Positions 33,378 to 43,394 of a stretch of DNA of 64,000 bases are shown here, piece by piece. Origin of the DNA: Thalassotalea euphylliae (lineage in GTDB: Bacteria > Pseudomonadota > Gammaproteobacteria > Enterobacterales > Alteromonadaceae); NCBI RefSeq assembly GCF_003390335.1, contig NZ_QUOU01000001.1:2852001-2916000 (forward strand), given 5' to 3'. The translations under genes and the position numbers were made by a program. The notes under the pieces are model-generated. The model was given only the letters and a program-made list of their open reading frames with translations, was not told where the DNA came from and made no database searches. The first letter of the stretch is position 1, and each line of letters opens with the position of its first letter.

Positions 33378-35627
33378 TTAAAGCGGGCGCACGGGAATGG
33401 TTAAAACCCTTGCACCACGGCGCTTTAACAAAGCATAGATACCTATAAACAATAACGCGACAAGACCAATATTTATAGATGACATTAACGGCGTGTTACC
33501 CATTTGCCCCAGCTGATAGACCAAAGTTGCTGAAAGGTAAGCGAGGGTAAAACTCCACAAGGCCGCGAAAGTTGCCCACTTGCTATCAGTCTCATTTTTA
33601 ATCGCCCCCATAGCCGCGGCGCATGGTGTATACAACAATATAAATAACAGATAACTAAACGCCGCAAGCTTGCCATTAAATGCCTGTTGCATGGCTAAGT
33701 AGGTGCTAACTTCTACGCCTTGCTCTGCTGCTGCGGTGTTTAGCTCGGTAATTTCACCAATTTCAACGCCGAGCGGGTCTTTCGGTTCAATACCCAGTAA
33801 GTTTTCTGAGACGGTTGTGATTGATTCATGCCAAGCTGCGATTAATGACGGCTCACTCAAGGTGTCTGTTTCAACACTTGAATACAAGCTATTGAAGGTG
33901 GCGACGAGTGCTTCTTTAGCGAAAATCCCGGTAATAATACCAACACCAGCTTGCCAGTTATCTTCTTCAACACCCATCGGCGCAAGCAGCGGAGTGATCA
34001 CTTGCGCACTTTGCGATAATACTGAGTTGTCCGTATCTTGGTGACCGAATTCGCCATCAATGCCAAGCGAATTAAAGAAGTTCAACACACAGACGACGAT
34101 AACGATAGTTTTTCCCGCCCCTGTGATAAAAGACTTCACCCTTTGTGTTACTCGTTTTAGCAGCGCGGTTAGCCCCGGCCACTCGTACAGAGGCAATTCC
34201 ATCACACTGTGCTGCGCCCTGCCCTGTAAAACAGTCGCTTTTAACAATAAACCCGTACCAATTGCTGCGGCAATGCCGATCAGATACAGCAGAAACACGA
34301 TATTTTGCCCAGATTCAGGAAAAAAGGCTGCGGCAAATAGTGCATAGACTGGCAGACGCGCTCCGCACGACATAAATGGCGCCATCATAATGGTCGTTAA
34401 CCTTTCGCGCTCGCTATCAAGTATTCTGGCTGCCATTACTGCGGGTACTGTGCAGCCAAAACCGACAATAAGCGGTACAAACGCTTTGCCCGGCAAGCCA
34501 ATACGTTGCATCAACGCATCAACCACAAAGGCTGCTCGCGCCAAATAGCCACTGGTTTCTAGTAGCGATAAGCCGATAAACAAACAGGTAACCACTGGGA
34601 TAAACGTCATCACAGTTTGTATGCCCATTCCCAGCCCTTCAACCATAGTGGTTAGCCATGTCGGTAAACCCGATGTTGCCAACCAATATTGCGGGTAATC
34701 AACAAAAACTGTGCCGGCCATAATGTCGAAAAAATCAATTAAGGCACTGCCAACATTAATGGCGAACATAAACAGCAGGTACATCATCAGTAAAAATACC
34801 GGAATACCAAATTTCACAGACAGTAAGTAACTGTCTATCCGCTCGGTTAGGCTAATACCGCGTTCAGCGCTCAGGTTAATTTTCGCTAACAGTGCATCAA
34901 TTGCGTTAAAACGCGCTTTTTTAACAGCCGCAAGCTGCGACGCGCCTGCTGCGCAATTGCACGCGTTAGAACAAGCTTGCTGTTCAACGGCCAACAATGA
35001 AGTAGATTGCAAGCTTTCAAGCAATGCTTCATCATCAGTTTGATACAACTGACTAATATTTCGCTTTTGTTGACCCGTTTGCTGAGCATGTTCAATTGCT
35101 AGTGATAAGATGCGGTCTCTTGTACCCTGCTCAGAAGTGGCTTGGTTAGCAATACCTTGGTTTAAAATACCTTGGCTAGAAGTAATCGAACAGCCAAGCG
35201 CGTTCGCTAACCCCTCAACATCCACCGTTTGTGCTTCTTTGCGATCTGTTTTAGAAAGTACAACGAGCACTGGGATACCAAGCTCTAGTAATTGACTGGT
35301 GAGATAGAGCTGGCGACGCAATTGTGTTGCATCAACCACATTGATTAAGCAATCAACCTTGTTTTGCTTTAGATACGTTTGCGTTGTTTGAATATCTTTG
35401 CCAGATTCAATCGCGCTGTATAACGAAGGAACGCCAGGTAAATCGACTAAGTTAGCCTTGATATCAGCCACTGTTACTTGTGCATTTTTTGCCGCAACGG
35501 TTACCCCAGCAAAATTACCCGTTTTCTGGTGGCTGGAAGTGAGACGATTAAACAGCGTAGTTTTACCGCTATTAGCAAATCCGACTATTGCAATATTCGC
35601 CATGCTACTTTTTGGGTGTTGAGTCAT
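33378..35627 (-). CDS. feoB: ferrous iron transport protein B
   Basis: A 749-residue Fe(II) transporter. The N-terminal G domain has G1 GFANSGKT (residues 16-23, where most FeoB have P instead of A), switch region GNFAGVTV, G3 DLPG near 62 and G4 SKTD near 125. After the helical domain come two Gate/Nramp-like blocks with about eight TM helices, including SCGARLPVY and PCAAAMGAIKNE, the conserved permeation-path motifs with Cys. The start overlaps the feoA stop by one base (TAATG). It moves Fe(II) into the cytoplasm under reducing conditions. No feoC follows. Unusually, the feo pair lies between sucAB and sucCD. Confidence 0.95.
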   Translation of the reverse strand: MTQHPKSSMANIAIVGFANSGKTTLFNRLTSSHQKTGNFAGVTVAAKNAQVTVADIKANLVDLPGVPSLYSAIESGKDIQTTQTYLKQNKVDCLINVVDATQLRRQLYLTSQLLELGIPVLVVLSKTDRKEAQTVDVEGLANALGCSITSSQGILNQGIANQATSEQGTRDRILSLAIEHAQQTGQQKRNISQLYQTDDEALLESLQSTSLLAVEQQACSNACNCAAGASQLAAVKKARFNAIDALLAKINLSAERGISLTERIDSYLLSVKFGIPVFLLMMYLLFMFAINVGSALIDFFDIMAGTVFVDYPQYWLATSGLPTWLTTMVEGLGMGIQTVMTFIPVVTCLFIGLSLLETSGYLARAAFVVDALMQRIGLPGKAFVPLIVGFGCTVPAVMAARILDSERERLTTIMMAPFMSCGARLPVYALFAAAFFPESGQNIVFLLYLIGIAAAIGTGLLLKATVLQGRAQHSVMELPLYEWPGLTALLKRVTQRVKSFITGAGKTIVIVVCVLNFFNSLGIDGEFGHQDTDNSVLSQSAQVITPLLAPMGVEEDNWQAGVGIITGIFAKEALVATFNSLYSSVETDTLSEPSLIAAWHESITTVSENLLGIEPKDPLGVEIGEITELNTAAAEQGVEVSTYLAMQQAFNGKLAAFSYLLFILLYTPCAAAMGAIKNETDSKWATFAALWSFTLAYLSATLVYQLGQMGNTPLMSSINIGLVALLFIGIYALLKRRGARVLTIPVRPL

Positions 35628-35851
35628 TACACACCCTCCACGTCAATTTCCGCGGCAAGCTCGGCTGGCAAGCTCAACATTGTGCCATCGAGCGAAATTG
35701 CCATAGGCCCCTTAAACGGTGAAATGGCAACGACAGACAGCTGGCTACCAACGAGTAAACCATACTCTAAGATTGAAACCAGTTCTTCGGGTAGTGAAGG
35801 TAAATTGATAACTCGGTAGCGAGCACCAATAGATGCTTGTGTTAGCTTCAT
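35627..35851 (-). CDS. feoA: ferrous iron transport protein A
   Basis: A 74-residue SH3-like cytoplasmic protein required for FeoB function: MKLTQASIGARYRVINLP at the start and ISPFKGPMAISLDGTMLSLPAELAAEI in the core. ATG 35851 gives the normal family N-terminus. An in-frame ATG at 35884 would add 11 atypical residues; neither has a good ribosome-binding site. No convincing Fur or FNR box was found in the 200 bp upstream. Confidence 0.9.
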   Translation of the reverse strand: MKLTQASIGARYRVINLPSLPEELVSILEYGLLVGSQLSVVAISPFKGPMAISLDGTMLSLPAELAAEIDVEGV

Positions 35852-36050
35852 GAAGTTTATTATTCTGATTGATACGAAAGACATGATTAGGTAGTTGCTA
35901 CGCTAACCACAAATTACTATGAGGCGTAGAGTACGCCTTTGTTTGCAACAAGGATGTAACAATACGTAATACCACTTCTAATAAATAACATGTTGAATTA
36001 CATCGCTTTAAATTAAGACAGTGGTATTTATGGAACGGACAATTATAGGC

Positions 36051-36080
36051 ATTAAAAAAGCCGCTAAACAGCGGCTTTTA
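36051..36080 (-). terminator. Rho-independent terminator after sucB
   Basis: Ten-bp stem AAAAGCCGCT/AGCGGCTTTT with a 4-nt loop; on the minus strand a run of T follows. It closes the sdh-suc transcript before feoA. Confidence 0.92.
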
Positions 36081-36129
36081 CGTTTTTTACAATTGAGCGT
36101 TTGTGCTCAAGTGCTTAGATGTCTAATAC

Positions 36130-37614
36130 TTAGATATCCAGTAAAAGACGTGTTGGATCTTCTAGTAATTCTTTAATCGTTACTAGGAAACCAACTGACT
36201 CTTTACCATCGATCAAACGGTGGTCGTAAGAAAGTGCTAAGTACATCATAGGTAAGATTTCAACTTTACCGTCTACCGCCATTGGGCGATCTTGGATTTT
36301 GTGCATACCCAAAATAGCCGTTTGTGGTAGGTTGATAATTGGCGTTGAAAGTAGTGAACCAAACACACCACCGTTAGTGATAGTGAAGTTACCACCTTGC
36401 ATGTCGTCCATGGTTAACTTACCGTCACGGCCTTTGATTGCTAGGTCTTTAATACCTTTCTCGATACCTGCCATACTTAGTTGATCTGCATCGCGAAGTA
36501 CTGGCGTTACTAGACCACGCGGCGTAGATACGGCAATCGAGATATCGAAGAAGTTGTGGTAAACAATGTCGTCACCGTCAATTGACGCATTTACCGCAGG
36601 GTAGCGTTTTAAGGCTTCAGTCACCGCTTTCACGTAGAACGACATAAAGCCTAAACGTGTATCGTGAGTTTTCTCGAATACGTCTTTGTATTGCTTACGC
36701 AAATCCATGATAGGCTTCATGTTAACTTCGTTGAACGTAGTCAACATTGCCGTCGAGTTTTTCGCTTCAAGAAGGCGGTTAGCGATAGTTTTACGTAAAC
36801 GTGTCATTGGTACACGTTTTTGGCTACGCTCGCCTAATGCCGCTGCTGCGCCAGCTGTTGCTGCCGCAGTTGCAGCACTTGCTGCCGGTGCTGCTGGCTT
36901 GCTAGCCGCTGCTTCAACATCTTCTTTAGTGATACGACCACCTTTACCAGAGCCTTTAACGTCTGCTTCGGTTAAGCCTTTTTCGTTTAATAAACGACGC
37001 ACTGATGGTGAAGCTACGCTGTCACCAGCTGCGTCGTCTGCTGCTGGAGCAGTAGCTGCCGGTGCTGCTGCCGCTGTTGCGCCTGCATTTAATTCACCAA
37101 TTTTTTGTTCGCCTAGCACAGTATCGCCTTCTGCGTGGATAATTTTGCCAACCACGCCGTCTTCTTGTGCTACAACTTCGAGTACAACTTTGTCAGTTTC
37201 AATGTCGACTAACTGCTGATCGCGAGATACGGCTTCGCCTTCAGCTACATGCCAAGTGGCAACCGTTGCATCAGCAACAGATTCAGGTAATACCGGAACA
37301 ACAATATCAATCACGTTACCAGCTGCTGCAGGTGCTGGAGCTGGCGCCGCATCTGCTTGTGGAGCTGGAGCCGCTGCGCCTTCAGTAAGAATAGCGATAA
37401 CTTGCTCGCCTAATACAGTTGTACCTTCAACTTCTTTAATTTCGGCAATTACACCGTCTGAAGTGGCTGGTACTTCAAGTACGACTTTGTCGGTTTCAAT
37501 ATCAACGAGTACTTGATCGCGAGTAACTGTGTCACCCACTTGTACATGCCAGGTAGCAACTGTTGCGTCAGCAACGGATTCAGGTAAAACGGGAACCTTG
37601 ATTTCGGTTGTCAT
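36130..37614 (-). CDS. sucB: dihydrolipoyllysine succinyltransferase (E2 of 2-oxoglutarate dehydrogenase) with two lipoyl domains
   Basis: A 494-residue E2 subunit. Two tandem lipoyl domains: residues 3-77 with lipoyl Lys K43, and 102-176 with K142, both in the sequence DIETDKVVLEV. E. coli SucB (405 aa) has one. Ala/Pro-rich linkers follow each. The peripheral-subunit-binding domain (SPSVRRLLNEKGLTEADVKG) is at about 206-240. The catalytic domain ends with SYDHRLIDGKESVGFLV carrying the active-site His. It passes succinyl from SucA to CoA. AAGGA lies ten bases upstream of the ATG. Confidence 0.97.
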   Translation of the reverse strand: MTTEIKVPVLPESVADATVATWHVQVGDTVTRDQVLVDIETDKVVLEVPATSDGVIAEIKEVEGTTVLGEQVIAILTEGAAAPAPQADAAPAPAPAAAGNVIDIVVPVLPESVADATVATWHVAEGEAVSRDQQLVDIETDKVVLEVVAQEDGVVGKIIHAEGDTVLGEQKIGELNAGATAAAAPAATAPAADDAAGDSVASPSVRRLLNEKGLTEADVKGSGKGGRITKEDVEAAASKPAAPAASAATAAATAGAAAALGERSQKRVPMTRLRKTIANRLLEAKNSTAMLTTFNEVNMKPIMDLRKQYKDVFEKTHDTRLGFMSFYVKAVTEALKRYPAVNASIDGDDIVYHNFFDISIAVSTPRGLVTPVLRDADQLSMAGIEKGIKDLAIKGRDGKLTMDDMQGGNFTITNGGVFGSLLSTPIINLPQTAILGMHKIQDRPMAVDGKVEILPMMYLALSYDHRLIDGKESVGFLVTIKELLEDPTRLLLDI

Positions 37615-37663
37615 TAATTTATTCCTTACACACTCTTTATTAATCTCTTTAAAAAAAGAGGGT

Positions 37664-40471
37664 CTATTCTACAGTAAGCGCGTCGTTAACTAGCGCCTGT
37701 TGTTCTTTTACATGCACAGACATATAACCTACCGCAGGTGCAGCAGATGCTTTACGTCCAGCATAAGTTAAATATGTACTTTCAGGGATAGTCGCACGGA
37801 AGTGATGCTGAGAACAGTACCAAGCACCTTGGTTTTGCGGCTCTTCCTGACACCAGACAAATTGCTTAACATGGCTGTACTGAGCGATTTCAGCGGCCAA
37901 CTCTTTCTCTGGGAATGGGTATAGTTGCTCAACGCGGATAATTGCCACATTGGTTTGCTCGTTTTTACGACGTTGCTCTAGTAACTCGTAATAAACCTTA
38001 CCGCTACAAAATACGACGCGTTCAACGTTTTCTGGTTTGATGTCTTGATCAACTTCACCAATCACGTTGTGGTACTCACCACTTGCCAACTCTTCTAACG
38101 ACGAAACCGCTAGCGGGTGACGCAACAATGATTTAGGTGACATAACAACCAGTGGGCGACGCATTGGACGAACGACTTGTCGGCGCAGCATGTTGAATAC
38201 TTGTGCTGGTGTTGATGGCACACACACTTGCATGTTGTGATCAGCACATAGCTGCAAGTAACGCTCTAAACGAGCCGATGAATGCTCTGGCCCTTGACCT
38301 TCGTAGCCATGTGGCAACAACATAGTTAAGCCACATAAGCGGCCCCATTTCTGCTCGCCTGACGAGATAAATTGGTCAAATACCACTTGTGCGCAGTTCG
38401 CAAAGTCACCAAATTGTGCTTCCCAAATCGTCAAACCATTTGGCTCTGCTGTCGTGTAACCGTACTCAAACGCTAGCACAGAAACTTCTGACAGCACTGA
38501 GTCATGGACATCAAACTCACCTTGGCCTTCACGCACGTTTTGCAATGGTAGATAAGTGCTGGCATCTTCTTGGTTGTGCAGCACTGCGTGGCGGTGGAAG
38601 AAAGTACCACGACCCGCATCTTGACCAGTAATACGCACGCGATCACCACCATCGACAATGGCAGCGTAGGCTAAGCTTTCAGCAAAACCCCAATCAAGGA
38701 GTTTTTCACCCGCCGCCATTTTTTGGCGATCGTCGTACACTTTCTTAACGCGAGAGTGCACGGGATGATCTGCTGGGTAGCTAGAAATTGCTGTTGCCAA
38801 TTCTTTTAGCTTTTCTACCGGAATTTCGTGATCGTACTCATCATCCCAGTCGTGTCCCAAGAATGGCGTCCAGTCAACTGAATGCTCTGTCATCGGGCGC
38901 CACTGTTCAACGGTACACTGGCCTTCGTCAAGTAACTTGCGGTAATAAGCTGTTAGCTCTTCGGACTTGGTCGATTTGATCGAACCTTCCGTATTTAACT
39001 TATCTGCGTAAATTTGGCGCGGTGTTGGGTGTTTCTTGATTTTTTGATACATCAATGGCTGTGTCGCATTTGGCTCATCAGCTTCATTGTGGCCGTGACG
39101 GCGGTAACAGACTAAATCAATCACTACATCACGTTTGAACTTGTTGCGGAAATCCAATGCGATTTGTGTCGCTAAAATTACCGCCTCTGGATCGTCAGAG
39201 TTCACGTGGAAAATAGGTGCCTGTACCATTTTGGCAATTTCAGTACAGTACTCACCACTACGTGTATCTTCTGGCTTAGAGGTTGTAAAGCCAACTTGGT
39301 TATTGACCACAATGCGAATACTACCACCAACAGTGAAAGCGCGTGCTTGCGACATGTTGAAGGTTTCTTGCACAACACCTTGGCCTGCAATAGCAGAGTC
39401 ACCGTGAATCGTAATCGGCAATACAGAATCGCCTTCACTACCTTCGCGGCGATCTTGACGCGCGCGTACTGACCCCATGACCACAGGGTTAACAATTTCA
39501 AGGTGAGAAGGGTTAAACGCAAGGGCTAAGTGAACATTACCACCAGGCGTAACAAAATCAGATGAGTAACCCATGTGATACTTAACATCACCTGAGCCGA
39601 CTAAATCGTCGTGTTTACCCGCGAATTCGTCGAATAATTTGGTTGGGTTCTTACCCATTACGTTCACAAGAACATTTAAACGACCACGGTGCGCCATCCC
39701 CATAACCACTTCTTTAGTGCCATGGCTACCTGCACGCGTAATTAACTCTTTTAACATTGGAATTAACGCGTCGCCACCTTCTAGTGAGAAGCGTTTAGCG
39801 CCTGGGAATTTTGCCCCCAAGTACTTTTCAAGGCCGTCAGCGGCAATCAAACCTTTAAGAATTTCTTCTTTTTGCTCAGTGTTGAACTGGCCTTGTGATT
39901 GAACTGACTCTAATCGGCTTTGGATCCAACGTTTTTCCTCGGTCGATGTCATGTGCATGTATTCTGCACCGATCGAGCCGCAATATGTTTTGCGTAATGC
40001 CTTGTACAAGTCGCCCAACTTCATGGTTTCTTGACCACTTGCAAATGAGCCAACGTTGAATTCTTTATCGAAATCGTTTTCTGATAAGTCGTGGTGTGAT
40101 AGCTGAAGATCTCTCACCTTGTCACGTTGCCATAAACCAAGCGGATCGATGCTTGCGTTTTGATGACCACGGAAGCGGAACGCATTAATCAGTTGTAATA
40201 CTTTGACTTGTCGTGCGTCAGAACCACCAGAAACAATCACATTGCGAGCAGGTTGTTTTGCTAGTTCTTTAAATTCGTCGCGAACGGCTGAATGTTTATA
40301 TTCAACATCAGCACCTTCGATTTTGGGGAGAGAATCAAATACATCGCGCCATTCGGCCGATACAGATTGTGAATTTTCTAAATATAATTCGTATAGTTCT
40401 TCAATATAAGTAGCGTTTGCGCCACTTAAATGGGAAGACTCTAACCAAGCCTTCATTACACCTTCGGGCAT
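37664..40471 (-). CDS. sucA: 2-oxoglutarate dehydrogenase E1 component
   Basis: A 935-residue thiamine-diphosphate enzyme that decarboxylates 2-oxoglutarate and succinylates the lipoyl groups of SucB. The N-terminal anchor MKAWLESSHLSGANATYIEELYE matches other SucA. The TPP region includes GMAHRGRLNVLVNV and HGDSAIAGQGVVQETFNMS; the C-terminal transketolase-like part has GQDAGRGTFFHRHA and LLPHGYEGQGPEHSSARLER. ATG 40471 is supported by AAGGA with eight-base spacing, better than the upstream in-frame start at 40501. The gene lies 81 bp after sdhB with no terminator between, so it is probably co-transcribed with sdh. Confidence 0.98.
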   Translation of the reverse strand: MPEGVMKAWLESSHLSGANATYIEELYELYLENSQSVSAEWRDVFDSLPKIEGADVEYKHSAVRDEFKELAKQPARNVIVSGGSDARQVKVLQLINAFRFRGHQNASIDPLGLWQRDKVRDLQLSHHDLSENDFDKEFNVGSFASGQETMKLGDLYKALRKTYCGSIGAEYMHMTSTEEKRWIQSRLESVQSQGQFNTEQKEEILKGLIAADGLEKYLGAKFPGAKRFSLEGGDALIPMLKELITRAGSHGTKEVVMGMAHRGRLNVLVNVMGKNPTKLFDEFAGKHDDLVGSGDVKYHMGYSSDFVTPGGNVHLALAFNPSHLEIVNPVVMGSVRARQDRREGSEGDSVLPITIHGDSAIAGQGVVQETFNMSQARAFTVGGSIRIVVNNQVGFTTSKPEDTRSGEYCTEIAKMVQAPIFHVNSDDPEAVILATQIALDFRNKFKRDVVIDLVCYRRHGHNEADEPNATQPLMYQKIKKHPTPRQIYADKLNTEGSIKSTKSEELTAYYRKLLDEGQCTVEQWRPMTEHSVDWTPFLGHDWDDEYDHEIPVEKLKELATAISSYPADHPVHSRVKKVYDDRQKMAAGEKLLDWGFAESLAYAAIVDGGDRVRITGQDAGRGTFFHRHAVLHNQEDASTYLPLQNVREGQGEFDVHDSVLSEVSVLAFEYGYTTAEPNGLTIWEAQFGDFANCAQVVFDQFISSGEQKWGRLCGLTMLLPHGYEGQGPEHSSARLERYLQLCADHNMQVCVPSTPAQVFNMLRRQVVRPMRRPLVVMSPKSLLRHPLAVSSLEELASGEYHNVIGEVDQDIKPENVERVVFCSGKVYYELLEQRRKNEQTNVAIIRVEQLYPFPEKELAAEIAQYSHVKQFVWCQEEPQNQGAWYCSQHHFRATIPESTYLTYAGRKASAAPAVGYMSVHVKEQQALVNDALTVE

Positions 40472-40551
40472 TAGCTGTTCCTTTACCAGGGGAAAATGCA
40501 ACCAATTATTGTGTTTAATCTAGGTGGGGCTGTGCGCCCCACCCATTTTGA

Positions 40552-41262
40552 TTAAACGGCTCTTTGTAAAAGCATTGACTTAATGTGGCCAATTGCTTTC
40601 GTTGGGTTTAATCCTTTTGGACAAACATCAACACAGTTCATGATGCCGTGACAACGGAATACGCTGTACGCATCTTGTAAACCGTCCAAGCGCTCTTCTG
40701 TTGCTGTATCACGGCTATCAATTAAGAAGCGGTAAGCGTGTAGAAGACCCGCTGGGCCGATAAACTTGTCTGGGTTCCACCAAAATGATGGACAAGACGT
40801 TGAACAACATGCACATAAAATACACTCGTACAAACCATCTAAGTGCTCACGCTCCTCGATAGACTGTAAATGCTCACGTGCTGGTTGTTCTTTACCATCG
40901 TTAATTAAGTACGGCTTAATTTTTTCGTATTGATTGTAGAACTGCGTCATATCAATAACTAAATCGCGCACTACGGGTAAACCTGGTAATGGACGCAATA
41001 CGATTTTGTTTGCTTTAACAGCCGACAAAGGCGTAATACAAGCCAAGCCATTTTTACCATTCATGTTTAAGCCGTCAGAGCCACATACGCCCTCACGACA
41101 TGAACGACGGAACGATAATGTTGAGTCTTGCTCTTTCAACAAGATCAACGCATCTAATACCATCATATCCGAGCCTTCTGGAATTTCCAGCTCGTATTCT
41201 TTCATGTATGGTGCGTTGTCAACATCAGGATTGTAACGGTAAATCGAAAAAATTTGTTTCAT
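40552..41262 (-). CDS. sdhB: succinate dehydrogenase iron-sulfur subunit
   Basis: A 236-residue subunit with the three Fe-S clusters: [2Fe-2S] ligands in SCREGVCGSDGLNMNG, then [4Fe-4S] and [3Fe-4S] ligands in CILCACCSTSCPSFWW and CHGIMNCVDVCPKGLNP. It conducts electrons from SdhA FAD to quinone. GGAG precedes the ATG. It follows sdhA by 11 bp. Confidence 0.98.
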   Translation of the reverse strand: MKQIFSIYRYNPDVDNAPYMKEYELEIPEGSDMMVLDALILLKEQDSTLSFRRSCREGVCGSDGLNMNGKNGLACITPLSAVKANKIVLRPLPGLPVVRDLVIDMTQFYNQYEKIKPYLINDGKEQPAREHLQSIEEREHLDGLYECILCACCSTSCPSFWWNPDKFIGPAGLLHAYRFLIDSRDTATEERLDGLQDAYSVFRCHGIMNCVDVCPKGLNPTKAIGHIKSMLLQRAV

Positions 41263-41273
41263 CGTTATGCTCC

Positions 41274-43046
41274 TTAGTAAGTACGAACTTTCGGTGGGAA
41301 TGCTTCGCGGTGAACTGGCTTCATGTTCACGTCACGCTTAGACATATCTTCTGTGCCAGGCGTGTAAATTGTGTGGCATAACCAGTTTTCGTCATCACGT
41401 TCTAAGTAATCTTCACGTGAGTGCGCTCCGCGAGATTCGGTACGATAGTTCGCAGCTTTCGCCGTACAGTATGCTGTTTCCATCAGGTTATCAAGCTCTA
41501 GACATTCGATACGATCGGTATTGAATTCACGAGACTTGTCTGCCAGATGAGAATTTTTAAGACGCTCACGAATCTCAGTTAACTCCTTCATACCTTCCGC
41601 CATCGCTTCACCTTCACGGAATACAGAGAAGTTCATCTGCATACATTGTTGTAAATCTTTGCGGATTTGAACTGGGTCTTCACCACTGGTTGAAGATTCC
41701 CAACGGTTATACCTTGCTAAAGAAGTTTCAAGATCTGATTCAGTCGCTTCTTTCGCGGTTTGCGTTTGTGCAAGGTATTCACCTAAGAAGTTACCTGCCG
41801 CGCGGCCAAATACCACTAAATCTAGTAGTGAATTACCACCTAGGCGATTTGCACCATGAACGGATACGTTAGCAATTTCACCAACAGCGAATAAGCCTTC
41901 GATGATAGTGTCTTCACCTGTTTCTGGGTTGAAGTTAATTGCTTGACCATTAACGTTACAAGGTACACCACCCATTTGGTAGTGACACGTTGGAATAACG
42001 GGGATTGGCTCGTCAGCAGGGTGAACGTGAGCAAAGGTTTCTGAAAGTTCACAAACACCTGGCAAGCGTTGCATAAGCGTTTCACGGCCTAAGTGGTCTA
42101 GCTTGAGCTTGATGTGTGGGCCGTATTGAGGGTGATCACAGCCACGACCTTCACGGATTTCCGTCATCATTGAACGTGCTACAACGTCACGACCCGCTAA
42201 GTCTTTAGCATTTGGTGCGTAACGTTCCATGAAGCGCTCGCCGTCTTTGTTCAGTAGGTAACCACCTTCACCACGACAACCTTCAGTTACTAGCGTACCG
42301 GCACCTGCAATACCTGTTGGGTGGAACTGCCACATTTCCATGTCTTGCATTTGCACGCCAGCACGAAGTGACATACCAACACCATCGCCCGTGTTGATGT
42401 GAGCATTAGTAGTTGATGCGAAGATACGACCCGCACCACCAGTCGCTAGTACTGTTGCACGCGCTTTGAAGTAACACACTTCGCCAGATTCGATATCGAT
42501 AGCTGTTGCACCAACAACGGTACCTTCACTGTTTTTTACGATGTCTAATGCATACCATTCTGAGAAAACGTTTGTTTTGTTTTTAACGTTCTGTTGGTAC
42601 AAGCAGTGAAGAAGTGCATGACCAGTACGGTCAGCTGCTGCTGCGGTACGTGCCGCTTGTTCACCACCAAAATTCTTTGATTGGCCACCGAATGGACGTT
42701 GGTATACTTTACCGTTATTAAAACGAGAGAAGGGTAAACCCATGTTCTCCATTTCGATGATGGCTTCCGGGCCGGTTTTACACATGTATTCGATAGCGTC
42801 TTGGTCACCGATGTAGTCAGAGCCTTTAACGGTGTCATACATGTGGAATTCCCAGTTGTCTTCATGCGCGTTACCTAAAGCAACAGTGATACCACCTTGC
42901 GCAGATACTGTGTGCGAACGAGTAGGGAAAACTTTTGAGATCAAAGCACAGCTTTGACCTGATTCTGAAATAGCTAATGCAGCGCGCATACCAGCGCCGC
43001 CAGCGCCAATTACTATGGCGTCAAATTCACGAACTGAAATGCTCAC
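41274..43046 (-). CDS. sdhA: succinate dehydrogenase flavoprotein subunit
   Basis: A 590-residue catalytic subunit. FAD-binding GAGGAGMRAALAISESG is at the N-terminus, and the covalent FAD His is in TRSHTVSAQGGI. Substrate and catalytic residues lie in MEMWQFHPTGIAGAGTL and GANRLGGNSLLDLVVFGRAAG. It oxidises succinate to fumarate on the cytoplasmic side of the inner membrane. The start is GTG, directly after the sdhD stop (TAAGTG), with a GGGGTG ribosome-binding site inside the sdhD end, so translation is coupled. Confidence 0.98.
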   Translation of the reverse strand: MSISVREFDAIVIGAGGAGMRAALAISESGQSCALISKVFPTRSHTVSAQGGITVALGNAHEDNWEFHMYDTVKGSDYIGDQDAIEYMCKTGPEAIIEMENMGLPFSRFNNGKVYQRPFGGQSKNFGGEQAARTAAAADRTGHALLHCLYQQNVKNKTNVFSEWYALDIVKNSEGTVVGATAIDIESGEVCYFKARATVLATGGAGRIFASTTNAHINTGDGVGMSLRAGVQMQDMEMWQFHPTGIAGAGTLVTEGCRGEGGYLLNKDGERFMERYAPNAKDLAGRDVVARSMMTEIREGRGCDHPQYGPHIKLKLDHLGRETLMQRLPGVCELSETFAHVHPADEPIPVIPTCHYQMGGVPCNVNGQAINFNPETGEDTIIEGLFAVGEIANVSVHGANRLGGNSLLDLVVFGRAAGNFLGEYLAQTQTAKEATESDLETSLARYNRWESSTSGEDPVQIRKDLQQCMQMNFSVFREGEAMAEGMKELTEIRERLKNSHLADKSREFNTDRIECLELDNLMETAYCTAKAANYRTESRGAHSREDYLERDDENWLCHTIYTPGTEDMSKRDVNMKPVHREAFPPKVRTY

Positions 43047-43394
43047 TTACACACCCCATACGATTAGGAAACCCGCTACGAAATAAGTCAGCAAGGTCAC
43101 AGAAAAAACAAATTGCAATACACCACGTAAAAACGTTGCTTTGATGTAATCAGACAAGACTTGCCAGATACCAATCCATGCGTGGATAAGCAATCCAAAT
43201 AATGAAACTAAGGTAAACACCTTCATCGCAAGGTTTGAAAATAAGCCTTGCCAAATTTCATAGGTAACTTCTGGAGTGACAGCGAAAAAGCCAGCGATAA
43301 ATAGCACGTAAGCAGCTAATACCAGTGCGCTTGCTCTTAATAAGATAAAATCATGTACGCCACTACGGCCTACAGTTGCTACATTGTTTACCAT
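43047..43394 (-). CDS. sdhD: succinate dehydrogenase membrane anchor subunit
   Basis: A 115-residue protein with three TM helices (about 15-38, 50-75 and 85-110). Haem/quinone-site residues lie in HAWIGIWQVLSDYIKA. ATG 43394 is preferred because GGGAG precedes it and MVNNVATVGRSGVHDFILLRA is a normal SdhD start. It overlaps the sdhC end by seven bases. Confidence 0.95.
   Translation of the reverse strand: MVNNVATVGRSGVHDFILLRASALVLAAYVLFIAGFFAVTPEVTYEIWQGLFSNLAMKVFTLVSLFGLLIHAWIGIWQVLSDYIKATFLRGVLQFVFSVTLLTYFVAGFLIVWGV

Noticed and set aside
35884..36050. Fur or FNR box upstream of feoA
   Set aside because: No stretch matched either consensus well enough in this gap.
36686..37516. Long plus-strand frames opposite sucB
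   Set aside because: Produced by Ala/Pro-rich and lipoyl-domain codons; sucB itself is certain.
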